Part shown: piece after piece, positions 1 to 7,500 of the stretch
Position numbering within the stretch: the first letter of the stretch is position 1
Layout: each line of letters starts with the position of its first letter
From: an uncultured Selenomonas sp.
GTDB lineage: Bacteria > Bacillota > Negativicutes > Selenomonadales > Selenomonadaceae
Direction: 5' to 3'
DNA: 8,152 nucleotides
Assembly: GCA_938045435.1 (NCBI GenBank)
Contig: CALIBA010000023.1
Span: 1-8,152 of the forward strand
Translations under genes and position numbers: made by a program
The notes under the pieces: model-generated
The model's database searches: none
Seen by the model: the letters and a program-made list of their open reading frames with translations, nothing else
What the model was told of the DNA's origin: nothing

Positions 1-1316
1 GCTCTTCGGTCGAGGCAAAGCGGTGCTCGGGATGGAGCTGCTCGAAGATATGCACAAACAGAACGTACACTGAAATCTACCATGATCGGTTTCTTTGGCA
101 CCGGGTAGACATCAACAATCCCAAAAGCCGCACGGCATGCCCCCATTTCGACAAGAAGCTGTGCTGCACGTGTCACTGCACGCAGCGTCCCCGTTTCATC
201 TACGCCACGCTCAAATCGCCCGGAGGACTCTGAATGCAGACCTAAACGGCGTGCGGTGCGCCGAATCGCTGCGCTGTAAAAAGAAGCTGCTTCAAGGATT
301 ACAGATGTGGTCTGATCTGTAATCTCAGACTCAAGCCCCCCCATAATTCCAGCAAGCCCTGCTGGTTTCTCTGCATCTGCAATGACAAGCTCATCTCCCG
401 TGGCAATGCGGGAGGAATCATCGAGCGTATGCAGGCATTCCCCCTCGTGCGCGCGGCGTGCAACAAGCATCTGGCCTGCAACGGCATCGTAATCATAGGC
501 ATGCAGCGGCTGCCCAAGCTCCAGCATAACGAAGTTCGTTACGTCAACAACATTGTTAATGGGGCGAATACCCGCCCCTTGCAGACGCTTTACCATCCAC
601 GCAGGAGACGGCGCCACCTTTACACTGCGCAAAAGGCGTGCAGAAAACCTACGACAGAGATCCGACGCTTCAATGCGAACCGCTAGGTGATCTGCAGTGC
701 GCTCCGTTTCCTCAGATACTTCTACCACAGGGACACACAACGTCTTCCCGGTCAATGCTGCAATCTCACGTGCAATCCCAAGAACGCTGAAACAGTCAGC
801 GCGGTTTGCCGTCAGCTCAAATTCTAAAATAATATCATCCAAACCAAGTGCCTGTGCCACCGGAATGCCCACAGGTGTATCTCCTGGCAAAATATAGATC
901 CCATTCACCTGTTCATCGGGAAGCCCCTCCGTATCAATTGCGAGTTCTCCCGCTGAGCACATCATACCATTTGACGGCACCCCGCGGAGCTTTCCCTTTG
1001 AAATCTTTTTCCCGCCCGGCAGGAGTGCCCCGACCATGGCAACAGGAACCATATCCCCTGCTCGCACATTGGAGGCGCCCGTCACAATCTGGACAAGTTC
1101 TTCCTTCCCGAGATCGAGTTGACAAATACGCAGATGGTCGGAATCCGGATGCGGGGTGATCTGCTCAATATGCCCTGTAACAACCTTTTCCAGCCCCTCG
1201 TCGGCACGGATGATATGTTCCACAGGAATACCCGCCATCGTGAGGCGATCCGCGATTTCCTCCGCTGTCTCATCAATATCCACATAGTCTTTCAGCCATT
1301 GAATGGAAACCTGCAT
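1..1316 (-). CDS. pheT: Phenylalanyl-tRNA synthetase beta subunit, N-terminal half (partial, runs off the window)
   Basis: The beta subunit of the cytoplasmic (alphabeta)2 enzyme that charges tRNA-Phe and edits mischarged Tyr. Translation from ATG 1316-1314 is open for 438 codons to the window edge. An AAGGAGG ribosome binding site lies in the 12-nt gap after pheS. Residues 1-40 (MQVSIQWLKDYVDID) are the typical PheT start. Residues ~40-150 form the EMAP/OB-type tRNA-binding domain (HPDSDHLRICQLDLG, VTGASNVRAGD, MMCSAGEL). Residues ~210-400 are the B3/B4 editing region (INNVVDVTNFVMLELGQPLH, GIMGG, RRTARRLGLHSESSGRFERG). PheT is normally about 800 residues, so the B5, synthetase-like core and anticodon-binding parts are absent. 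Resemblance to PheT ends at about residue 424 (CAYL, near position 45). The last 14 residues do not look like the expected start of the B5 domain, so a breakpoint or contig-end artefact is possible. No internal stops occur in the PheT-like part. Confidence 0.9.
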   Translation of the reverse strand, partial: MQVSIQWLKDYVDIDETAEEIADRLTMAGIPVEHIIRADEGLEKVVTGHIEQITPHPDSDHLRICQLDLGKEELVQIVTGASNVRAGDMVPVAMVGALLPGGKKISKGKLRGVPSNGMMCSAGELAIDTEGLPDEQVNGIYILPGDTPVGIPVAQALGLDDIILEFELTANRADCFSVLGIAREIAALTGKTLCVPVVEVSEETERTADHLAVRIEASDLCRRFSARLLRSVKVAPSPAWMVKRLQGAGIRPINNVVDVTNFVMLELGQPLHAYDYDAVAGQMLVARRAHEGECLHTLDDSSRIATGDELVIADAEKPAGLAGIMGGLESEITDQTTSVILEAASFYSAAIRRTARRLGLHSESSGRFERGVDETGTLRAVTRAAQLLVEMGACRAAFGIVDVYPVPKKPIMVDFSVRSVCAYLRAAPSRAPLCLDRR

Positions 1317-1328
1317 ACTTTCGCCTCC

Positions 1329-2353
1329 TTAAAATTGATGTAAAAACCGAATATCATTATCATAAAACAGACGCAAATCATCTACACCATAGGCAAGCAT
1401 GGCAATACGCTCAACGCCCATGCCAAATGCAAACCCAGACACCTGTGTGGGGTCATAGCCGCTCATCTGAAGAACATTGGGGTGCACCATCCCTGCACCG
1501 AGAATTTCAATCCACCCGGTTCCCTTGCAGACGCGGCAACCTGCCCCGTGGCAGGAGGCACAGGATATATCAACCTCTGTCGAAGGCTCCGTAAACGGGA
1601 AAAAACTTGGACGAAAACGCACTTTAGCCTCAGCATCAAAGAGCTGATGCAGACAAAGTTCAAGCATCCCCTTGAGATCCGCAAATGAAATCCCCCGGTC
1701 GATGACAAGCCCCTCTACTTGTGTAAACATAGGAGAATGGGTCGCATCATAGGCGTCGCGCCGATAAACGCGTCCAGGCGCAATCATGCGGATGGGGGTA
1801 TTCGGCTCGTGTCTTTGCATTGTACGCGCCTGTACGGGCGAAGTCTGAGAACGAAGTAAAATATCTTCCGTAATATAGAAAGAATCCTGCATATCTCGTG
1901 CAGGGTGATCCTTCGGGAGATTCAGCGCTTCAAAGTTAAAGTAGTCACTTTCAATCTCTGGCCCCTCTTCAACAGTGAAGCCCATTTGCAGGAATATTTT
2001 CTTAATCCGGTTCAGTGTGTGTGTCAGTGGATGCAGATGACCAACCGGAGCTGTTCGTCCTGGCAGCGTCACATGCACTCAGAGGAAATCTTTTCCGCAA
2101 GTTCTTTTTGGGCGAGTTCTTCTGACTTTTCGGCAAGCAACGCTTCAAGCTCTGCACGCGCTTCATTGACAATTTTCCCAATGCGAGGACGTTCCTCTTG
2201 GGCAAGTGCACTCATGCTTCGAAGGAGTGCTGTCATCTCTCCTTTTTTTCCCAAAAACTTAACACGAATATCACTGAGTTCACCGAGATTATTTGCCTTC
2301 TGGGCAATCGCTGTCCGGGCGCGTTCCCTGAGTGATCTAATCATCTCATCCAT
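1329..2353 (-). pseudogene. pheS: Phenylalanyl-tRNA synthetase alpha subunit, split by a frameshift
   Basis: The catalytic alpha subunit of phenylalanyl-tRNA synthetase, lying in two reading frames. The 5' part (2353 to 2069) begins at ATG 2353-2351. I prefer this start to the ATG at 2368 because AGGAGG (2364-2359) sits 5 nt upstream. It encodes the N-terminal coiled coil (VKFLGKKGEMTALLRSM) and stops at TGA 2071-2069. The 3' part continues in another frame from about 2078 to TAA at 1329. It starts with VTLPGR and carries the complete class II core: FNFEALNLPKDHPARDMQD, motif 2 GRVYRRDAYDATHSPMFTQ, the Cys-rich CASCHGAGCRVCKGTGW, and motif 3 GFAFGMGVERIAML. The joined length is about 343 residues, normal for PheS. 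The break falls exactly where relatives read (I/M)DVTLPGR, so a 1-nt or 4-nt deletion would explain it. pheS is essential, so either an intact copy exists elsewhere or this is a sequence error. Next gene pheT follows after 12 nt. Confidence 0.88.
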
Positions 2354-2418
2354 ATTTTCCTCCTGCATCTGCTCATGAAATCATGCCCATTTCGCAAAAC
2401 CAATGATTCCATTTATGT

Positions 2419-2447
2419 AGTTTACCATATCTCTTACTAAAAATCTA
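2419..2447 (-). promoter_or_regulatory. Possible promoter for pheS-pheT
   Basis: On the minus strand there is a TAAACT -10-like hexamer (2424-2419) preceded by TGG (an extended -10 feature). A weak TAGATT -35-like hexamer (2447-2442) lies 17 nt upstream. It lies about 65 nt before the pheS start, between that gene and the left end of the insertion sequence remnant. Both hexamers match consensus only in part. No T-box or leader-peptide attenuator could be recognised in the remaining 2369-2496 leader. Confidence 0.3.
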
Positions 2448-2496
2448 CTTTCCCTATGCGGATTGCATTAGGAAGATATATAGGATTACAATAGAT

Positions 2497-2525
2497 TATG
2501 TTACACAAGTAAAAAAGAGAAAGCC
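2497..2525 (+). repeat. Left terminal inverted repeat of the IS remnant
   Basis: It pairs with the inverse of 2843-2874. The outer 10 bases (TATGTTACAC) are identical, then a short mismatched stretch with a 1-base gap, then a 13-base identical purine run (AAAAAAGAGAAAG). A further inner inverted pair lies at 2568-2576 (AGGAGACTT) and 2829-2837 (AAGTCTCCT). Confidence 0.8.
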
Positions 2526-2535
2526 AATTTGTGTT

Positions 2536-2868
2536 ATGCTCTATCTAGCAAAACAAACCACACACAAAGGAGACTTTCTCATAAAAAGCATACCACAGGA
2601 CATCAAGTATTATCAAGCGATTCTTTCCTATGCGGACAGGCACGGCGTCACAAAGGCGGCCATCAAATACCACACCTATCGCCAGTTCATCTACCGTCTG
2701 CACAGTCACTGCGATGTAACGAGGAATTTTACGCCTCGCACACCTTTTACTCATTCGAGGATTTTAAGATGCAGCTCGCACGGCGCAACACGGAGTATAA
2801 CAACTTCCCTATGCATCCCTTAGGTTGGAAGTCTCCTCGTAAGGCTCTTTCTCTTTTTTCTCTCGTGT
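2536..2868 (+). pseudogene. IS481-like transposase remnant (ends only, frameshifted)
   Basis: Translation from 2536 gives the N-terminal helix-turn-helix region to about 2697 (GVTKAAIKYHTYRQFIYRL). It then jumps directly to what corresponds to the post-catalytic RSHRKDNEEF segment. After the GAT at about 2712-2714, two extra bases shift the frame, and the C-terminal block EEFYASHTFYSFEDF...LGWKSPRKAL follows in the second frame to the TAA inside the right inverted repeat. An AAGGAG ribosome binding site (2567-2572) is followed after 8 nt by ATA (2581-2583). An active copy probably has ATG there, so the native start codon may also be mutated. About 200 residues, including the DDE core, are missing by comparison with the family length known to me. 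The gene is non-functional on three counts: deletion, frameshift and lost start. Confidence 0.78.
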
Positions 2869-2874
2869 AACATA
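2843..2874 (-). repeat. Right terminal inverted repeat of the IS remnant
   Basis: The inverse of this segment begins TATGTTACACGAGAG and continues with AAAAAAGAGAAAG, matching the left end at 2497-2525. The transposase reading frame stops within it. Confidence 0.8.
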
Positions 2875-2939
2875 TGTTTGACAAACCTACAGTTTTTGTG
2901 TTTTTAATAAGATTTTTCTCTGTTCTCTCGAAAATTCTA

Positions 2940-2948
2940 TGCTATAAT
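2940..2948 (+). promoter_or_regulatory. Extended -10 promoter for thiN and the TtcA-like gene
   Basis: The sequence TGCTATAAT is a perfect TATAAT preceded by the TGn extension, 36 nt before the thiN start. No good -35 hexamer lies 17 nt upstream, which is common for extended -10 promoters. A separate TTGACA (2878-2883) sits just 4 bp outside the IS remnant but lacks a well-spaced -10. No TPP riboswitch is recognisable in the short leader. Confidence 0.6.
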
Positions 2949-2984
2949 CATTTCACTTATCTATATAACTAACGGAGTATTCTC

Positions 2985-3719
2985 ATGCACACACACCATC
3001 ATCTTATCCTCCCCGGACTTCACGTCCTGCTCCCTGTCCTGCCGTCACAGGAGATCATCTGTGTCGGAGGCGGACGACCTCCCGAAAAAAAATGGTTCAC
3101 ACAGCTTGTACAGCAAAGCAAAAAGGACGGAGCAGATCGGCCCGTTTGGGCAATTGACCGCGGAGTGAATATCTGCCGTGATGCCGCCATTCCTCCTGCA
3201 AATCTGATTGGTGACGGTGACAGCGCGGATGACAGCGCGTGGGTGTGGGCAGAAGTGCAGGGTGCGCAGGTACACACCTTCTCCCCCGAAAAGGATCTCA
3301 CAGATACAGAGCTTGCCCTCCATATCGCCGCACAAAATCTTGCGCACCCGCTTGTTATTTTAACGGCGGCGTTTGGCGGACGCCTCGACCATCTTTTCAG
3401 CACCGCTGCCGTTGCCGCACAAGTTTCAATCCCATGCCTACTTGCAGATGAGCATGAAACTCTATTCTATCTTCATGACGGTGAATCGCTGACGGTCACG
3501 TGTGAAAATCCTCCGCGCGCGATTTCCCTCCTCCCCTTTACAGAGGAGTGCACAAGTGTCACAACCAAGGGGCTATATTGGGAGCTGAAAAACGCACACA
3601 TCATAAGTCATTCCTCACTTGCAATCAGCAACGTACTTGCCCGCGACAATATGGCGAAGACATTTACCGTTTCTATTAAGCAAGGCATCCTCGGTGTTTA
3701 TCTCTGCCACACAGAATGA
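2985..3719 (+). CDS. thiN: Thiamine pyrophosphokinase
   Basis: A cytoplasmic enzyme that transfers pyrophosphate from ATP to thiamine, making the cofactor thiamine diphosphate. The 244-residue protein shows the family landmarks in order. These are a VGGGRPP turn at ~27-33, AIDRGVNIC (56-64, Asp58 in the usual acidic position), PPANLIGDGDSADD (70-83, the metal and substrate loop), DLTDTELAL (104-112), GGRLDH (131-136), and the C-terminal beta-sandwich thiamine-binding part including SLLPF, TTKGLYWEL and ISNVL. The length is at the upper end of the family. The ATG at 2985 is supported by GGAG (2974-2977) at a 7-nt spacing and by a first beta strand typical of this subfamily. It is followed after 13 nt by the TtcA-like gene, so the two are probably co-transcribed. 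It lies next to an insertion sequence remnant but looks intact. Confidence 0.92.
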   Translation: MHTHHHLILPGLHVLLPVLPSQEIICVGGGRPPEKKWFTQLVQQSKKDGADRPVWAIDRGVNICRDAAIPPANLIGDGDSADDSAWVWAEVQGAQVHTFSPEKDLTDTELALHIAAQNLAHPLVILTAAFGGRLDHLFSTAAVAAQVSIPCLLADEHETLFYLHDGESLTVTCENPPRAISLLPFTEECTSVTTKGLYWELKNAHIISHSSLAISNVLARDNMAKTFTVSIKQGILGVYLCHTE

Positions 3720-3732
3720 GGAATGATTTTTC

Positions 3733-4515
3733 ATGAACATCAACATCCCACAGTCCTATTTCAGCAAACTCATGCGCGCCGTCGTCGAATTCGAGCTGAT
3801 TGAACAGGGCGACCGCATTCTGATCGGCATATCAGGAGGCAAAGACAGCATCTTTCTTACCTATGCGCTTGCCATCCTGCGCGAACGGCTCAAAAAGGAT
3901 TTTACCATCGCGGCTTTTACCGTCAATCCACAATTCGAAGCCGCCTTTGATACGGATTCGATTGCGACATTCTGCAAAAGTCTCGATGTCCCCTATGGAG
4001 TCGTGGATGTCGATATAGCAGGTGCAATTGCAGCGCAGAACGACAAAAGCCCCTGCTTCACCTGCGCATTTTTCCGACGCGGTGCGGTCAACCGCTATGC
4101 CGTAGAGCACAAAATGAATAAGGTCGCCTACGCACACCACCATGACGATGCCGTGGAAACCTTTCTCATGAGTTTATTCTACTCTGGGCAGCTGAACACC
4201 TTCCGTCCGAAGACCTATCTTGACAAGACAGGTCTCACTGTCATCCGCCCCCTTGTCTATTTCCGCGAACAGGAGATTATTGACGCTATCGCATATCATG
4301 GCTTTATCCCGCTCCCCTCGCCCTGTCCGCATAACGGCAACACCACGCGTCAGACCATCAAAGAGCTGATCGCGCATCTCAGCACAGATAATCCAAACCT
4401 CTACAACTACCTCGCCGCAGGGATGCGTGAGGGCGCACTCGGCGAGCTTTGGCCAGCAAGCAAAACCCGCAAGGAAATGGAACACACCTACCGCACATTT
4501 ATGGCGAAGGGATAA
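3733..4515 (+). CDS. TtcA-family PP-loop tRNA 2-thiocytidine biosynthesis protein
   Basis: Members of this ATP-dependent family adenylate a tRNA base and replace oxygen with sulfur (for TtcA, C32 to 2-thiocytidine) using a [4Fe-4S] cluster. The 260-residue protein has the PP-loop SGGKDS at 34-39, the Cys pair PCFTC (C108, C111) followed by FFRRG, the HHHDDAVET motif at 136-144, and a third Cys at C198 (PSPCPHNGN) before RQTIKEL. The three cysteines sit where E. coli TtcA holds its cluster ligands. The E. coli-type second Cys after C198 is absent here. The ATG at 3733 has a GAGGAA site that overlaps the thiN stop codon, with slightly long spacing. It is probably the second gene of a thiN operon. 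Firmicutes carry several TtcA/TilS-like paralogues, so strict orthology to ttcA is not proven and I give no symbol. Its stop is only 5 bp from the converging restriction gene. Confidence 0.88.
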   Translation: MNINIPQSYFSKLMRAVVEFELIEQGDRILIGISGGKDSIFLTYALAILRERLKKDFTIAAFTVNPQFEAAFDTDSIATFCKSLDVPYGVVDVDIAGAIAAQNDKSPCFTCAFFRRGAVNRYAVEHKMNKVAYAHHHDDAVETFLMSLFYSGQLNTFRPKTYLDKTGLTVIRPLVYFREQEIIDAIAYHGFIPLPSPCPHNGNTTRQTIKELIAHLSTDNPNLYNYLAAGMREGALGELWPASKTRKEMEHTYRTFMAKG

Positions 4516-4520
4516 ACCTC

Positions 4521-7500
4521 TCAGCCAAAATGCTTTTCCACCAGCTCCGTCAGCCGTCCCTCCTTCGCCGCCTGTGCCGCATCTGCCTGAACGAAATTCT
4601 TCGTCTCCAAGCGCATCTTCTCATCAAAGCCCAGAATATAATTTGTCGCGATGAGGTAGATGATGCGCGTCGGTGCCATCCCATAGACCTGATGCTGCAG
4701 AATATGCCGAATACGCTCCGCGTCATTCGGGTATTCTGCTTTTATTTTGTCCGAGTGATAGAGCCGCTTCACAATCTCTGTGATATAGAGCCCCGACTTC
4801 ATATAGAGATCGGCAAACGTGTGCGTCGGATCATCATAGCAGCCTGGATTCTCACGCTCAAGCGCATCCACCATCTGCCGCACAACCCTGCGCGGCGTAA
4901 AAATCTGGTTCGTCTTCTGCGGCGGGATATAGTCGAAAATATCCTCGGTATGCCCCTCGTCGAAGTAGTCCGCCAGTTCCCGCTTCTTCTTCATGAACTC
5001 CGCAATGGAATCGTTAAAGACCACCTCATCAAAGATATGCCCCGCGAAATGCTCTTTTGCGCCCGTCTCGGGGTTGAGATATGTCCCGCCATCGCGCAGA
5101 AAACGAAAATCCGCCTCGCTGATGCCCGTGACCTCCTCAAACACATCATCATCCGTATAGTCGTCGAAATTCGCGAGCGTCATGTTCTCATCGCCATACG
5201 CCATGATAAAGCTCGGAATCGTCCGCGAGAACCCGCGCAGCCGCGCACGCACCTCATCCTCCATCGTGCGCTTCTTCTCCTCTGCCTTCACGCGTTCCAT
5301 GCGCTCCACGAGTTCGGCGGGCTTGTTCTCGATCGTCTCCTTGACCACGACCGCCGCCGATGCCTTGAGCGCGTCCAGTGCCTCGGCAATGCGTGTGTCA
5401 AAACGCTCCTCCGCCGCCTGCACCTCCGCCTGCGTCTCGGCGGCGAAACGCTGACGCATGAGCTCCGCCCGTGCGATATTCTCCTCCTGCACATAGTCCC
5501 CGCGCAGCTCCTCAAGCCGCCGATCAATCTCACGCTCTGTCTGCTCCAAGAGATGCTTCCGCGCCCCCGCCTTCACCTCGTAGGCATCCGCCACAGGCGC
5601 GACAATCTCCGTACGCACCTTCTCCTTCACCGTCGCCGCAAGCTGCTCCATCGACGCCTGCACTGCCGCAGCCCCGTCGCTCACAGCGATGCCGTCGATG
5701 TGCGGCGCGATATGCTCCTCGATCTCGGCATAGTGCTTCGCATCAAAAATATCCTGCGTCCTGCCGATCACAATCTCGTTGGAGATCACTGCATCACCGT
5801 TCTCATCCACCGCGACGGACGAAAGCCCGTCCAGCGAAGGCGCATTATTTTTGCGCGTATCCTCCTGCGCAGGTGTCAGCTTGTCCATAATATCCCGCAC
5901 AATCGCGGGCGCACCAAAGACCATGCCGATGTCCCGAAAGAGGAAATTCGACAGAAAGCCGCGCCGCACCACCTCCATACTCTTGAGCCGGCGCGGAATC
6001 GTCAGCACCTGCGCCGCATACAGCTGCACCATGCGCCCCGCATCATCCTCGCCAAGCACGGGGAAGAAGTTCAGCAGACGGCGGATATTCGTCTCACGCG
6101 CCGCCCCCGTTCCGCGCCCGTCGGTAGTCTCGGGCGAGAGATTGTTTGCGAACTCGTCAAAAATGATGAGCGTTCGTGCGGGGTCGAAGTCAAAGACATA
6201 CGCCCGCTCCTTACGCATCCGCTGTCCGTTGACCGTCAGCGTACACGGATTCTGCGCACGAAATGCCGCCTGCATATAGGAGGATGGACTCTGCAGATTG
6301 CACAGCATCAGCACGCCGCACCACTCCGGGATCGTCACACCCACCGTCAGCTGCCCCACACTCAGCGTAATCGTCCGTGCGTGTTTACGGATTGTCTCGC
6401 GCACACGGTCATACGCCGCATCATTCGCACGCACATCATCGAGCGCACCGTCCCCCGCCGCGAGCACGACCTCATAGTCCCGAAACACGGGATCTTCCCG
6501 CAGCAGCCGCGCCAGAGCCTTTGCACTCGCAACGCGGTTCAGCAGCCAGAGCGTATGCGGCAGCTCCCTCCGCAGTTCCTCCGTCGAGAACGGATATTTT
6601 TCATTTGTACGGAGCGCATGAAGGAACTTCCGAATCTCCGCCTCGTGGACGAATCGCCCGCCCTCATTTGTGGCGAAAAACTCATTCAGATCGAACGCAT
6701 AGTTTACACTCTCATCCTCAAGATCAATCCCATGCCGCAGATCCTCTGCGAGCATCGGCGAAAGCTGATACGTGAACATCGAGAGCTGCGGCAGCGGCTC
6801 GTATGGATTGTACCCGTCCCCCGCCCACTGTGCCTTTGCCTCCTGCTCGTCCGCATACGACCAGTTGTAGATCTGATCGGCCGCGAACTGCGCACTCGCA
6901 AGAGCCTTGAACGGAGTCCCGGAGAGATAGAGCGTATGCGCACGATGAATCTGACGAAACGCACGCTCCGTGCGCATCGTATCCACGCCCTCCTGCGCCT
7001 CGTCCACGATAAGAAGATCAAAGGGCAACTCACTCACCCAGCGCAGCTTGTCAAACTCCCCGCCAAAATACACCGAGCCCTTGAGCCCCTGCAGAGACTC
7101 GAACGCCACCATGCCGATCTCCTCTACATTCGGCAGCGACGTATATGCCTCGCGTCCAAGAACCCCCGCACGTCCGCGCAGTGCCTCCGTATCCGAGACA
7201 AAGGCGAGATCTCCGCGCCACGCGATGAAACGGTGAAAATCCTCTGCCCACGAATTCGCAATGCTCGGACGGTTCGTCACGATCAGCACCTTCGTAAAGC
7301 CCATCCTGCGAATGAGATCGTAGGAAGTCAGCGTCTTGCCGAAACGCGGCTTCGCATTCCAGAGGAACTCCGTCCCGCCATTCTTGAAATAGTCCGCCGT
7401 CATCTGCACCGCATCCGCCTGCTCGCGGCGCAGCTCATAAGTGTGCTTCGCCACCGTCTGCGGTGTTTTGCGGCTCGCAAAACGATGAAAATGTCCGAGC

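Larger units (their letters stand above)
2497..2874 (+). mobile_element. Internally deleted IS481-like insertion sequence remnant
   Basis: A 378-bp element bounded by imperfect inverted repeats that begin with the same ten bases, TATGTTACAC, on each side. Between them lie the two ends of one transposase, with the middle missing. The N-terminal part reads DIKYYQAILSYADRHGVTKA and continues to FIYRL. The C-terminal part reads EEFYASHTFYSFEDF and NNFPMHPLGWKSPRKAL. Both blocks match what I know of about 320-residue IS481-like DDE transposases. The helix-turn-helix remainder and the whole catalytic DDE core are absent, so the element cannot encode an active enzyme. It separates the divergent pheST and thiN transcription units. 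No convincing target-site duplication is visible at either flank. Keeping both ends means it could in principle be moved by a full-length relative in trans. Confidence 0.82.

Noticed and set aside
95..1343. Several plus-strand open frames of 66-103 codons across pheT
   Set aside because: All are antisense or shadow frames of the continuous minus-strand PheT translation. None has a recognisable domain.
2487..2884. A target-site duplication flanking the IS remnant
   Set aside because: Bases outside the two repeats share only one or two positions, which is what chance or the repeat symmetry would give.
2878..2908. TTGACA next to the IS right end as a hybrid promoter for thiN
   Set aside because: The only -10-like match (TTTAAT, 2903-2908) gives a 19-nt spacer and is poor. 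The extended -10 at 2940-2948 is a better explanation.
2875..2984. A TPP riboswitch upstream of thiN
   Set aside because: The leader is short and AT-rich, and I see neither the CUGAGA-type THI box nor the paired arms.
5471..5890. Short open frames within the restriction gene rich in Pro, Ser, Arg and His
   Set aside because: These are frame shadows of the GC-rich coding sequence, with skewed composition and no ribosome binding site or family resemblance.
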